DNA of 64,000 bases from Piper betle (GCA_033002965.1 JAURVB010002535.1:1-64000), one strand, 5' to 3'; shown: positions 46,235-58,458, counted from the stretch's first letter. Made by a program: numbers and translations. The notes: generated by a model not told the origin, from the sequence alone.

Positions 46235-49200
46235 CTGCTCAAACGAAAACATAATTCACTGATATCATAATCCCATTTATTCATATTAAATATAATAATA
46301 TATTGGAAAAAAATTAAGCAGATATCTGTCAAAATAGTTCCATATTCAATGTTAAGAGATGATATATTAGTATAGATTTGCCTTTAAATCTTAGTGGAAA
46401 CATTACAAATAATATTGTAGTCACTTCCGTTCCGCTATACATGATAGATTGAACAAAATTGGACATAGACTAGGGTGATATGTCAAAAAATAAAAAAATC
46501 AAAGATGGAATTTTATAAGATGTATGGATTATGATATTAGTGAATTATAATATCCACAAAAATAATCTCACATCTAATATTGGTAGGCTGAAGAAATATA
46601 AGCACATCAAATATATATGGGGTGGTATGTTTATATATTGATATGTTTGTATATCTTGACTTAAAGTCTTGTTGGTTGTCTTGAAATTCTATAAAAAAAT
46701 GTGAAATTTGAGCATAAAAAACTTTCTTATTTTTTGATATCTTAAAATTTAGTCAATTTTTTTAAATTTTAGTCAAATTAAATTTATGTAAAAATTTTAC
46801 AAAACAACATTTTCTTATAAAAAATAAAAGAAATTAGCAAAAACTTTGGGAAACATGTGATGTGCACATTGGAACTAATATTTCATCTTCATCTTATTTT
46901 TATATTATCTAAACACGTAAAGCAAATATTTAAGCTTTTCATTTCATTTCATTATATTTTTATTTTTTATAAAATTATTTTTCATTTACATTATTTTCAT
47001 ATCAATCAAACAGACCCTTAAGTAATTATGAAAGAATGACTTATGTGTATCAATTTATGCTTGGCTTGATGTTTACATTTTGGGTATGTCATACATCATA
47101 AATAGTTATTTATTTTTTGTTATCCTTCTCATTGTAGCTTGATTTTAACCACTTAGGCTTTATTCGGTTGGTATGAAAGCGGTGTAAATGACCTGAAATG
47201 TTTAAAATAATTAACCTTATTAGAATTAGGAGAAAATAATGATGACTCCATGTGCTATCTGGTAAAAAAATTCATCCTTTTTCATATCTCAATACAAAAG
47301 AAAAAAAGGAAACTTATTTTGTTCATTGGAAAGCACTCCATTTGGAGTTAATCATAATTAATTTAATTACAAAATGTATTATAAAAGTGTTACCTTCTTT
47401 AAACACGTCGCATATATACTAATTTTAGTAGGTGTGACTATATAAAATTTTTATTTTATTCACATTTGTTTTATGTTAACCAAGCATAGCCTTATCACAA
47501 TCTATGTAGTCAAATTTTTACCAAAGTCTCTGTAAGAGATACCCTTTAAAATGGTGTCAATTATGCTCAAGCAGACAAGTTTAAAATACATGGAAATATA
47601 GGTCATATATGACGATCAGTACTAAATATGCTATATCTCTTTTGACGATGAAAAAAATCAGGAATATGTGAGCTTATCATGGGCGTAGACCTGTGTGGGC
47701 TTCTGTAACAATTGAACGCAACATAGTACGTTACAGTCAATATTGCGTATTAGCATCTTCCAAATCTCTCACTTTACTTGTGACAAAAACAATAGAAGGA
47801 AGATTGGAAGATTTGCCATAGCTAATTGTGTGGATGATGGAAATTACTATGTCAGTATTTTGATTTAGGTTTGTCTGCATAATAGTATATATTTTGGTAT
47901 GCATATAATTACCTGAAGGAGATCCCCGACGCTAACGACGAGTGCCCCATGGACAGGGGTGACAGGAAGCCAGGTGCAATGGTGTTGGAGAACTTGGAGG
48001 CCTCCAACCGGGTCTTGGAGGAGAAGGGTGAGGAAGGAAGGGTCAGAGTGGGGAAGAATGCCGACGGTAAGGTCATGGTGAGGAGAAGGGGATAGAGGTG
48101 AGAAGCGACTCTCATCCCCTCCAAGCAACCCATCCTCTTTAGTCTATTTTCTTCCAGCCCCATCGCCTCTGATACCAGCCCCAGCAGCGACTCCCCCACC
48201 CACTTTGCCTGCTTCGCGTACTCTAGAATTGTCTCTCTTCATATTCATGCATTGATCATGATGGCACACAAAAATATTAAATCTTGTTCATAAATAAAAT
48301 CTTCCATGTTTATGGCATATGGAAATCCTTTTGCACTATCAAAATTGTCCGTACTTTTCCCAACTTTAATTTTAATTAGCCTAAAAATATTGATGTATAA
48401 GCATGATGCAGGCAGTTCATTAAATAAACCCATCAAAGTAACGTATATAGCATTACTCTCATTCTGATCATAAATTATACATGTAACGTACTCATGTATG
48501 CATGATGTGATTCATAAAATAAATAATGAGTTTTACGAAAGCTGAAAGCTACGTGACAAGTTGACTACTTATACAGATATTAGAAAGAAGTCTTCTTTCT
48601 TTTATATAAGTGCTAGTTCATGAGAGACAGGTGTATTCCCAGTTTAATTTGGGTACCACAAATCGTCAAGGACAAGGAAAATCTTTTGAAGAAGCATATA
48701 TATCCAAAATTCCAATTAACTGGGCGATCTCATAGATAGGTTTTTACCGCATATTAATGGACCTATAAAACACCTCTCAAATGTTTTTGCTTTATGCAAA
48801 TAAAGACATTTAGAGGCATATCATCTGATTACGAATTATTGTCCTGGTTAAAGATCAAAGAATTTTTATCATATTATTTTGATCCATTAAGATTTTAATT
48901 TTATTCGGAAGAATGTGATATTAGCAGTGTTTTCGCAAGACTGAAAGAAAAGTAGCAATCCAAACAAATTCAAACAACAAATGCTGACAATTTCATTTGA
49001 ACTTTAAAAAAAAAGAAAGCAAATTAAGAGGACATGATTAAGCGATTATGGAATTTATCTGTATTAGTGATTATGGAATCACCGAAATCTCAACTCACCG
49101 GAGAAGCTGGGAGGAGATTTTGGCTCTCCACGAATATGATAAGACGTTTTTTAGTCTTAACAACTTTGTTCTTTATTTGGATTTTTTCTTTTATTTTGGA

Positions 49201-49568
49201 TTTTTTATCAAAAGAGTGCAAGTACTGATCTTGTTAGCCTGGATTCTCTTAAGACTAATCTTACTCGACGATAATTAAATGTCTTGCAAGCGGATCAACT
49301 TCCTGTACATTGAGAACACCGATCACTCATTATGAACTCGGTTACTCAAAGGCGCCTACCCCAAACTCTACAGCTTCTTCAGCGAGCAACTAAATTACTA
49401 ATTAATATGCTGATCAAGTCCTGCATGCCTACAGCTAACAATGTTAGTGGGTGCGCATATATTTAGAAGAAGAAGCTCTAGATTGATAAATCCGAATAAG
49501 ATTGATATGTCTAATGGAAAAGAAAATGGGTAGAATATTATGGGTAGTAGAATGTGTATATAACACAC
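46235..49568 (-). other. Dioxygenase introns 1 and 2
   Basis: Intron 2 (46,235-47,912, 1,678 bp) and intron 1 (48,237-49,568, 1,332 bp) on either side of exon 2. Mostly A+T-rich, without an identifiable transposon. 49,290-49,390 reads as a short coding-like stretch (KGAYPKLYSFFSE), but this is not supported by any neighbour. Confidence 0.7.
47913..48236 (-). CDS. Dioxygenase exon 2 (frameshifted)
   Basis: Acceptor ATGAAG before AGAGACAATT; begins (R)ETILEYAKQAKWVGESLLG. Reads to MRVASHLYP, then needs one added base at 48,088-48,091 to continue SPHHDLTVGILPHSDPSFL and GGLQVLQ to VSVGDLLQ|GTAATT. Without it the frame goes off and the HxD motif is lost. Confidence 0.85.
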
Positions 49569-49933
49569 CTGTAAGGGGAGGAAAACTCGTCAAGGGTTGG
49601 AGCGTCAGGGGTAAAGTGAATGGACAAGGTGTTCTTCCAGCTTGGGTGTGTCAAGTGGCGTTGAAAGCTGCTCCGGTAACGGACCTTGGCGGTGGAGTTG
49701 TCAGGCCAAGCCGCCTGCTTCGACTCCTTGCTCCCTTCCTCGTGGAACTTGAGCGTCTCCAAGAGAACCCTGTCCATGAAGCTCGAGGATATCCCATGGT
49801 TCACCGCCTGGAATAGACCCCATTTTTCCAGCGCTTCCCTTACCTGCTTCACCAACTTCTGCCGCTGGTGAGGCCCTACTTTCGCACTGCCAATGTCGAT
49901 GATAGGGATCTCTGCCTTCCCTTCCAAATCCAT
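49569..49933 (-). CDS. Dioxygenase exon 1
   Basis: ATG at 49,933 (MDLEGKAEIPIIDIG) to TACAG|GTGTGT. An in-frame TGA lies just upstream, so no longer N-terminus is possible without another exon. It contains VNHGI and WKNTLSIHFTPDAPTLDEF and ends two bases into an Arg codon. Confidence 0.85.
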
Positions 49934-50020
49934 TTTTGTTCACTGGTCCAACTTATAACTGCCCTATTCGAAGTGAGCCAAATTTTAAGTTCAGCAATCC
50001 GACGGGAGTTTTAGCAAGCT

Positions 50021-50027
50021 AAATATA
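50021..50027 (-). promoter_or_regulatory. Candidate TATA box of the dioxygenase gene
   Basis: TATATTT on the minus strand about 90 bp upstream of the ATG at 49,933. That leaves room for a short 5' UTR and supports this ATG as the real start. Confidence 0.4.
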
Positions 50028-50039
50028 GAAGAGGGTCTA

Positions 50040-53000
50040 AGGCATTTCATGTGAGAGCATACCCTTGGTAAGTGGGACATTATAGTGGTACTATTTAGTT
50101 GTCATATTTAACCCAGTTTTTAGTACAAATGTATAATAAGAAAACCTATTTAAAAGGAAATTAAATATACATACGTCAATTATTAATAATCTTAAAAAGA
50201 GTAACATATGTTTGTTTCATACAATGTTTCTTTGTTACACCACCAAATAATGGTTTCATATTTATTCTTATCCAGCTCATTCATGAATGTAACCAATAAT
50301 TATGATGGAAATTACTAGCTAAGGTAATCTTGGTTCAAGAATATTATAGTTTTCATTCAATAAACTTCAACCATTAATTGATTTTATTCATTAAACATCC
50401 TTAATTCACACTCTAAAATACTTAAGTAACTCCATGCAACTATGACAATATGATTGACTCTATTATAATTATCCAAATCATGAAATAAAACCTTTGAAAC
50501 ATTACTAACTTTTTGTGTAATTGAAGTAAATTAACATCTTTGGAGAATTCATTATTTCGTGTTTTTTATTTTCTACATTGAAAAGGTGTAATAAATAACC
50601 TTGAATCAGCTGCTTGAGTCGATTTTGAGTCAACTCTCGAAGAGAGGTAACTCTATCGAATATGAGTTTCAAGTTTTTCACCTATGTTGGTAACTAATAA
50701 GTTCATTAAATAAAATATAATAATGATTTACTTCAAATATGAAAGAGAATTTGATAAATCTCGCCAACGCAGATGTTATGCCCACTCTAATGTCCACGGT
50801 CAAAAATTAAAATGCGTGCTCTACATAAACTCTGAAAGAAAGCTTGGGAAGAACAAGAAACCTCTGAAAAGAAGAAGTGTACGGGTATGTCAAAACAATT
50901 TTACAACCCACAACATGGGAACACATAAACACAACGGCCAATAACATCATTTTAAATGACCTTCAATTCTATTGAGAAGTAAAAACTATAAAGTTCATCT
51001 GTATATGTTCTACGCAAGCCAAAGGGAACCTGTTAAGTCACTTATTTTAGCCCAAAATATTACATTATGATAAACGAAAATATAAAGATGCAACAATTGA
51101 GAAAATATATAAAGCAATAAAAAAGATTTTTTTTACTACAAGATATAAAATGAAAGGTTGTTTTTTTAAATGAAAAGGAGAGAAGGAACATCAAAAAAGA
51201 AAATGGGAGGCATTTTTTAACTTATTTAATGCATAGTTTTAAAACTTTTTTTTTAACTTTAAAGATTTTCTGAGTCTGACTCCATTCCTTTGATTTTTTT
51301 AGCCTAACTTCATAATTAACTTTTTACTCACAGATTCTCCAAGTCCAGTTAAAAAATTATTAAAATACAATAATTTTCTTTTAATTAAGCTAAATCAATA
51401 ATTCTAAGTAATGAAAATAATATATTTGCAAATTGAAAGTGTCACAGATGGTGATAAATACTTATTTTATATTTTTTTATTTGTCAAATTTGAAAAATAG
51501 TATATATATGATTCTAAATAGGTTTAGAGTCAACATTGAAATGTCTCTACTCATTGCCTGTTCAGTCAAGTCCGCGTTGGGTCTTGAATGATCTAATGTG
51601 ATGTAAAAATCATGGTATCTCCACGTATAAATCAGTAGTTTATTTAATATGATATGATTTTTATAATATATAATTATTCACTTATTTTGATAAGTAAAAA
51701 TAATTTTAACTTTTTACAAATCACACATATAAGTAACTAGATCTCTCAATAGTATACACGTGTCAACACTTGCGTTGCTTTTTTAAAATAGAAAAGTTGT
51801 GTTTTTTTTCTTTTCTTTTTTTAAAAGGATAAGTTATGTTTCTTTTTTTTTATCTTTATCTTGTCTTACCGCTAATTATCATTCGTGTCAAGCATTGCAT
51901 GCTCGTCACCCTTCCGTCCGCCCTTTAGACTCCGCTACCCCAATACTTCGATGATGAATGAAGTTATAAATAGGACAAGTAAGCAGCTAGTAGAGCAGAT
52001 GATTTATTGGCCCAACCGTGCATAGTTATGCGCGTAAGACCATGGCTGTTGACTAAGTGGTGGGCCTTAGCTTCTTTGTTTTTTTCCAAGCTGGGCCTTA
52101 GCTCTTTCATGACCACCTACCACTTGACCTTTCATTTTTTATTTCTACTGCCATAATACTTGGCCATGGAAAAAACTTATATAATACTAGATTAGAGAGC
52201 TTGGTTGACGTCAGTGCGTACGTTCATGCCAATCTAAGCCACAAACGCCTACGTAGCTATGCTATAAGTCTAGTTATTTGATTTTTATCTTCCTTCCATG
52301 GGTTGGTCCGATCCATCCAGGACAGAGAGATGGCATTTCCAAGGTTTTATTATTTTTAAAATGATTCCAACGTCATGAACGCTCTCTCTGTTTCAGAATT
52401 TTAAAGTTGTCCTTTCACGTTGTTTTTCCCCTGCTCTTTTATAAAAATAAATTTTTTCAAGAATATCGATCTTAATGCATGGCATCATCAGTTTAATTTG
52501 ATTTAATCCCCATAAAACTATAATTAGTGATATACTTTAGTACTTTATTCGGAATTAAATTAGACTCAAGTGCCACAGGAGGGAGTCCACTCAAAATAGG
52601 GTCTCCACATAATTTTCAGCCCAAAAATTACTTGACCTCCTATAATGGGTCAAATTATCACCTGGCCACCATTTCTTAAAATCATCATTTAATCCTTTTG
52701 ATATCCAACACCCTTAAAAAATTTTATGTTAATTGAAGATGTTAAAACTTTAAGAGTTTTTTATCATAAAGGGGAAAAAACTTAATTATTATAAAAGGAG
52801 AAAAATTACTAAATATCTAAAATACCTTCGCTTAAACTATTAAAATAAATTCAACAAATTAAAAAATATAAAATAAAAATTTTAGATGGTTTGGCTTCCC
52901 CTTAACCTTGGACAATGCCCAAGTATTTGAATTATTTTTTTAAGGGATATTTAAGGACGACCAAATCCTGCTTCTTATTAGCTATATTAAGCATTGTGCA

Positions 53001-53190
53001 TGGCCGAATCTGATCGCCCAGGCCAGATCTTCCTTATTTTGGTAATTATACCTGGTTTTTCACCATTTGGTATTACAAAACACTTTCCCCCTTTCTAGGT
53101 AAAAAGCCTCGACTTTAATATACTAAAGAAAAAACAAACTTAAACATGTTTAAGGCTACATTATGATGTCGCATATCCATCCCCAATCCT
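50040..53190. other. Intergenic stretch with nothing recognisable
   Basis: About 3.1 kb upstream of the dioxygenase. A+T-rich with T-tracts (51,120-51,300, 51,780-51,860), no ORF with conserved motifs and no paired repeats noticed. Regulatory elements may exist but cannot be singled out. Confidence 0.5.
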
Positions 53191-53845
53191 TTATCTTGCA
53201 CTTTTACCCTTCACAGATATTGCAACCTTAAGTCTAACACGTATGACCCTGATTAAGGTTGTCACGCACGCACATTTATAACATAATATGAAGAAAAATA
53301 TAACTCAAGACAATGCGAAATAATTCTATTAAGCCAATTGATCACTTTGTTAACATAAGCCTTTAAAAATGTCCGTAATATACAACTAATATAGTACCCA
53401 TATCCACCAAAATAGTCCAATAATAAGTTAATACTAAAGACATCAAATAAAGTATATCTAAGTGCTTGGAGTCTCCATCACATCATTCCTATGCTCCAGT
53501 ACCTATGTATGTACAAACATGCCTATTTAGAACGTAAGACAAAGCACTGAATATTTATATATGTAGTAAACGATAAATTAAAAAATAAGACTAATTTACA
53601 ATTGATTAAACACAACAATCAAATAAACAAGATAGAAAAATCAATCAATAAAATTGGCCATGAATATGGACATAAGGATGTGTGAATCTACAGCATAAAA
53701 CATAGCTAATATCATAACAAATATGACATGAGCGATTAAACTTGTCTAGCACTTAGTAAATTCTATTCTTGTGACTAACTTATCAGCCTGATAGTTTTTA
53801 TCTAAAGCTTTGGGAAAACATACTAAAACTGGCTAAGTTTAATTA
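53190..53845 (-). mobile_element. Family A LTR 3' portion, minus strand
   Basis: On the minus strand it shows TACATAGGTACTGGAGCATA, then GATCAATTGGCTTAATAGAA, and ATGTGCGTGCGTGACAACCT. These match the ordered landmarks of the plus-strand family A copy at 8,050-8,360. Confidence 0.65.
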
Positions 53846-53851
53846 CCCTTT

Positions 53852-54352
53852 TGTAACATCTCATAATTTTAATTACTTGTATTTAGTAATATTGAGATAG
53901 ATAAGTTAGACATACTTAGTATTGTTGACCATGATAAAATTTTCTTTGTACTAAAAACATATTATGGTGTGTGGGGCATTGATTGATTCAAATAAAAGGT
54001 CGATTTTACTTAGTATGGTATGGAGAGATCTAATGCTTATGTGAATTGGTCAGAGTAAATTTGAAAAGATGGCTAAACCGGCAAGAAAAATTGTCTATAC
54101 GGACAAGTGGACTTGGCCAGATGTGAACCACCATAATATTATTTGACTGACATGTTGAAACATTAAATATGGATGGTTTGGCACTTATAATGGCTTAGAT
54201 AGATGTTTAGGTGGACTAGCATTCAAAGAGGTTACCCGATTAGCCGGCAAGGGCTAAATTAGTTGAATTTGGTCGAACATGGTTAAGGGGCAAAACCTTG
54301 AGGAATTTAAATAGTCTAGGCTTATGCTAGAACGTGGGTAGGGGTTTGTTTA
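53852..54352 (+). mobile_element. LTR of family A type, 5' portion, split by solo LTR
   Basis: Begins TGTAACATCTCATAATTT. It is interrupted at 54,352 by the solo LTR and appears to resume at 57,577, where the A-type landmarks (CATTACCCCAGTGAGCTAGG, CTAGGCATCCACGTAC) follow at 58,230-58,420. Confidence 0.5.
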
Positions 54353-54824
54353 TGTCAAACCCTAGTTTCAGCTTATGGTTTTACCCGATTTTAGTTTTGT
54401 TTAGTTTGGGCAATCTCGAGTCTGTTCGAGCGAGTTCGAGCCAGAATAATTTTTTAATTATGAGTATAGGCCTAGATGGCCGTATGAGCATGTTATTGTT
54501 GCTAAGTATGCACGATATGCATATAATAAGATCATGAGTTATCAGTGTATACTAAGGTATACAAATTTATTTGTATATATTAGCCAGGATTTTAGGCCTA
54601 GATCTAGACTCTTGTAGCATTTAGTATCCGTTTATGATTTTTAGGGTATCTCATTGTATCCGTCACATGGATTTTTGACCATCGGATTGTGTTCGTGGGC
54701 CCAACTCAATTGTGTTTATTGTTTCGAGGCCCATTTACCCTTATTACCTCGATTCCCACATATAGAGTCAATTTAAAGATTCGAGTCGGTTTTAAATTTG
54801 GACAGTCTCGATCCAAGCTTTTCA

Positions 54825-54866
<42 letters not shown>
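54825..54866. repeat. (AT)n microsatellite
   Basis: About 40 bp of uninterrupted TATATA, the target of the nested TIR element. The homologous LTR at 684-2,869 has only a short ATATGTATATTGTGTATA here, so the run expanded in this copy. Confidence 0.9.
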
Positions 54867-54870
54867 ATAT

Positions 54871-55645
54871 GAGGGCTGTTGAGGTGAGCCTAGGGCAGAA
54901 AAATTTTTCTACCCCAAGCTGCCGTCTAGGCCGTCGATTACAAGGATGGCCCATATATGTTGTGTGTTTTTTAAAAAAACCTTAACTTTGATATGGGCCA
55001 TCCAATTACAAGGATGACCTAGATATATTTAAAAAAAAAAATAGGGCCACTCGGCAGCCATGTTGGCCGCGAGTGGCCCGCCACGGCTAGATTTGGCTGC
55101 CACCATTCCTGTCTGGGCCCCTGCCGGCCAGATCCGACTACGACAAGCTGGATTTGGCCATCCCTTGGCTAGATCTGGTTGGGGGACAGCCAGTTCCAGC
55201 CTGTCGCGGCCGAATCTGGCCAGCCGCGGCCCCCAACAGGGAAAAAAACCTTTGTGCCGTGGATGCCGCCGCCTAGCTGCAGCGTCCTTCCGCCTTGCTC
55301 GCCCTCGACCCCATCGTCCCAGCCCCCCAATGGCCACGTCCGCTAAGGGGGCAGGATGATGGGTTTGAGGGGGAGCGAGGTGGAGGGGCGTCTGCGACTG
55401 GGCGGCGGCGTTCGGGGTGAGAGAACGAGGAGGAGGGAGGGGGGAGGAAGCGCGTCCCTCCCCCTCGCAAAGGGGCAGCGACACGGCAAGGCGGCGGCCG
55501 CGACAAGGTGGTGGCTGTGGGGCGGCATGTTTTGGAAATTTTTTTTTTTGACAAGAGATCTAGGCTGTCCTTGTAATTGGACAGCCCAGAAGAGAGCTCG
55601 GGGGGAGAATTTTTTTCTGTCCCCGGGCTCTCCGAGCTTTTTGTC
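54871..55645. mobile_element. Terminal-inverted-repeat element with GC-rich cargo
   Basis: The left end GGGCAGAAAAATTTTTCTAC then CCCAAGCT, followed by CGATTACAAGGATGGCC, mirrors the right end. Reverse-complemented, the right end reads GGGGACAGAAAAAAATTCTC then CCCCCGAGCT and CCAATTACAAGGACAGCC. The imperfect terminal inverted repeats are about 80-90 bp. The left arm also carries an inverted second copy of its own subterminal motif (TATGGGCCATCCAATTACAA near 54,990-55,010). The core (55,045-55,530) is strongly GC-rich and unlike anything around it, with open frames on both strands but no transposase. The homologous LTR at 684-2,869 lacks the whole block, proving insertion. It resembles a Pack-MULE or other non-autonomous element carrying captured sequence. 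Confidence 0.75.
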
Positions 55646-56759
55646 TATATATATATTTATATATTTAATATATCTATAGGTGGGTCCCACTAGACCACAT
55701 GGCAAGATCTCAGCCATCCGCATCAGCCAGGGCTTCATATTATTTTCCCAGATCTTCCACGATCTTCAACGATTTCATTGTGTTAATGTCGCAGCTACTT
55801 TGGCTCGCCGTCAGTGAATCTTTGCCTCGCCCTTGGCCACTAGATTGGTATGACGGTGACCACCTCGCGGTTGGCTATCAGTCCGTATTAGCGATTGCCA
55901 CCGGCGCCGCCACAGTCTCCATCGGCGATGATGTTTTCATGATCGGTTTTCACTGCCACCCATTCGGGCCATTTTTCCGGCGCCGGTGAGTGTCCTTCGA
56001 TGAAGCCAACCACCCCGAAAGCTTCCCCTCACCAAGATCTACGGTTTGGGACTGATACTGACCTCCGCCATGGTAGCGATCACCGTCGGCGATGCGCACT
56101 TGCATGGGGGCATTTTTGATCATTTCCAACTATTTTTTGGCCAGCCACCTGCCAGACACCATCGACCATCATCCTAGATAGGTTCATCTCATCAAGGCCG
56201 ATATTTTGAGACGACCCACGACCACCGCCACTGGCGCAATTGCTGCTGGCGACGTCGCTGCACCCGGCGGTGATCAGCCCCACTTTCTTCTTGTTTTCCG
56301 GCCAGCTAGTGGTTGGACTTAACCAGTCGTCACCACTAGCACCTCAGGCATCACGCCTCCTGTCAATCTGACCGGTGGCGACCCCAGCCATGCCGTCGTC
56401 AGCTCTCTCCGGCGACAGCGTTGCCGCCCTCGTTCAGCCCGTTTACCTGCTGCCCATGATTGTGCCGTCCACCATTTTTGCATCTGTGTGCCCGCTTCGT
56501 GTCTGCTTGATTGAGTACTGTTCACCCATTCGTGTCTGTGGTCATGCTCGAGTCCATGTGGTGTCTAGCTACCTGGCCAGTACTATTTATTGACTCGACT
56601 GAGTCGACGTGGCTCAACTCGATCGACTTGCACGGGTTGACTCGGTTGCCATTTCAGCCCAATTTCAACCATTTTGATCGTTTTTTGTAATTCAAAAACC
56701 CTTACATCAATTTATATGCATATTCACATTATTTAGCATAATTTGATGTTATAAGTGTT

Positions 56760-57310
56760 TTTATTTATTTATTTATTCATCTATTATTTATTTATGTATT
56801 CATTATTATTTATTTCTTTTTATTTATATGTTTATCGTATATTATGTATGTTTACATGATTATTTGTTATTATTAATATTATATTTACTTATTATTGTTA
56901 GTTTTTTTATGTTTACTAAATTGTATATATTTATTTATTCATTTATTTACTTGTTGGTTGCGTGTATGTTATTATTTAATTGTATTTAATTACGTATTTT
57001 GTGATGATGACTATGATATTATTATTATTCATGATGAATTAAAATTAAATAAATAAATAATTATTTATTTATAGAATGATTATGTATTTATTTATATGAT
57101 TACTAACACAAGTATATATAATATTTACTCATGTTTAGCCATTTACGTATATAGTATATGATATTATTATTTTATGATTAGAGTATTGATTTTTTTTTTG
57201 TAATTATTATCTATCTATTTATTCATGATTGTATATATTTATTTATTGATTATTTGTTATTAGTTATTTTTTTATTATGTCTTGATTTATTTGTTGTGTT
57301 TAACGGTATG
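56760..57310. repeat. TTTATT low-complexity tract in solo LTR
   Basis: Counterpart of 900-1,440 in the homologous LTR on the other strand. Confidence 0.8.
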
Positions 57311-57576
57311 TTTATTTAGTATAGTCTTTTTTTTTATTAGGATGTATTGATGATATGAGCACACACCACGTGTATTTATTTCTTTTCTTACTTTTACTTA
57401 TATTTGATGTGTTTTAATGTTTATTTAATAATGTCTTATATTCTTATGACACCAAAAGGGTTGTTTCGATCTATTTTATCTATTGAGTTGCACCAACCAA
57501 CAACTTTAAACATGACTCGACTCGATCTGAACATTTCTTATTCGGTTTTTAGGTGAACCGAAATTGGGGTGTTACA

Positions 57577-58450
57577 GTTTAAGATTAGTTGGAAGTTTGA
57601 AGGGTAATTAAGGAAAGGAAGAGCAAGGAAAGGAGTAAATAAACACATTATTAAGCAGTCGACCAAACCCTACGTGCAGACCCTCCTTATTCTCTCTCAT
57701 GCCATCTCCTCCTCTTCTCCTCTTGTTCTTTGGTTGTTCTCTCAACCTCCGTGGTGTTTAAAAGGTTTATAAGGCATTCCAAATCTAAAACCACTGAAGA
57801 AGAGGTTTGTAATTTAACTTTAAGATAAATAATTCATATATCATGTGTATATTCATGTGGACTAGGAGGCGTTATTTGAGACGTATTGGAGCATAGGAGG
57901 CTATTGACTAGGTATGTTTAGTCATTTTTTGTGAGCTTTATGATCTTCTTGAAGTTTTTTGTGTGATTAAATGGTTTGGTTGAATCGTGATTTGACATTA
58001 TAAAATCATGTGGGAAAAACTAATATATGTTAGGTAATGTAATTGAAGAGTAAAATGGAAATTAAAATACATGGTTTTGTTATTTTCATAATGTTAAGTG
58101 ATAGGGACTATGCTTAACAAACTAATTGAATGGCAATTGGTTAAACCAACGGGTCATACTGATAAAACTTTGGGCATCCACACTAGCTAGTGCTAGTTGA
58201 GGAAGCTACCGTGCACGTGCAACTCCCTTAAGTTTGGACCATTACCCCAGTGAGCTAGGTCACTGTCTTGACAGTGCATGTGATCACTTGTGGTTTACAT
58301 TGTGGGTTTAGTAGCCGATCACTACTTCTCCCTTGGAGTTAGCTGTGGAGCTCACCAATGCACCTAGGTGCTAAGTTATCTAAAATAGGCCAAATGCCTA
58401 GGCATCCACGTACTAATGTACACCAGTGGTTTATAGTTATCATATGTTTT
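57577..58450 (+). mobile_element. Family A-type LTR, continuation after solo LTR
   Basis: Resumes the LTR begun at 53,852. It contains a C/T-rich leader (57,680-57,730), then GACCATTACCCCAGTGAGCT, CTTGACAGTGCATGTGATCA, GCTCACCAATGCACCTA and CTAGGCATCCACGTAC, matching 7,230-7,450. It is cut short at about 58,450 where a minus-strand copy abuts. Confidence 0.55.
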
Positions 58451-58458
58451 TGACATGT

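Larger units (their letters stand above)
45983..49933 (-). pseudogene. 2-oxoglutarate/Fe(II)-dependent dioxygenase, three exons, one frameshift
   Basis: Minus-strand gene with exons 49933-49569, 48236-47913 and 46234-45983, joined at canonical GT-AG sites in consistent phase. With one missing base allowed for, it gives about 313 codons. The N-terminus has EIPIIDIG and KWGLFQAVNHGI (the DIOX_N domain). The C-terminal domain holds the iron ligands His185 and Asp187 in PHSDPSFLTLLLQD and His242 in LVHRV, plus the 2-oxoglutarate contact R-T-S at 252-254. The C-terminal YRETTAGEYLAHF places it in the plant group annotated as ACC oxidase homologues (DOXC-type), which act in specialised metabolism; the substrate cannot be read from sequence. 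It is shorter than relatives (about 360 residues) because the usual N-terminal ~50 residues are absent. The frame breaks in exon 2 where a run of five Cs appears as four. It is either a recent pseudogene or an assembly error. Confidence 0.85.
54353..57576 (+). mobile_element. Solo LTR (family B) with 5-bp target duplication
   Basis: Starts TGTCAAACCCTAGTTTCAGC and ends GAAATTGGGGTGTTACA, flanked on both sides by GTTTA (54,348-54,352 and 57,577-57,581). A perfect duplication around a lone LTR, without primer site, polypurine tract or coding region, is the hallmark of recombination between the two LTRs of a full element. It is homologous in inverted orientation to 684-2,869. Its length of 3,224 bp is inflated by a nested element at 54,871-55,645. 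The ORFs inside are not genes. Confidence 0.9.

Noticed and set aside
45980..46262. Plus-strand frames of 82-84 codons
   Set aside because: Antisense of dioxygenase exon 3.
49290..49390. Short coding-like phrase KGAYPKLYSFFSE in dioxygenase intron 1
   Set aside because: Too short, no splice sites in agreement, and no second matching piece nearby; chance resemblance is likely.
55029..55738. Several overlapping frames of 90-150 codons on both strands
   Set aside because: They lie in the GC-rich core of a TIR element; many frames are open simply because of base composition. They could hold captured exon pieces, but none is recognisable.
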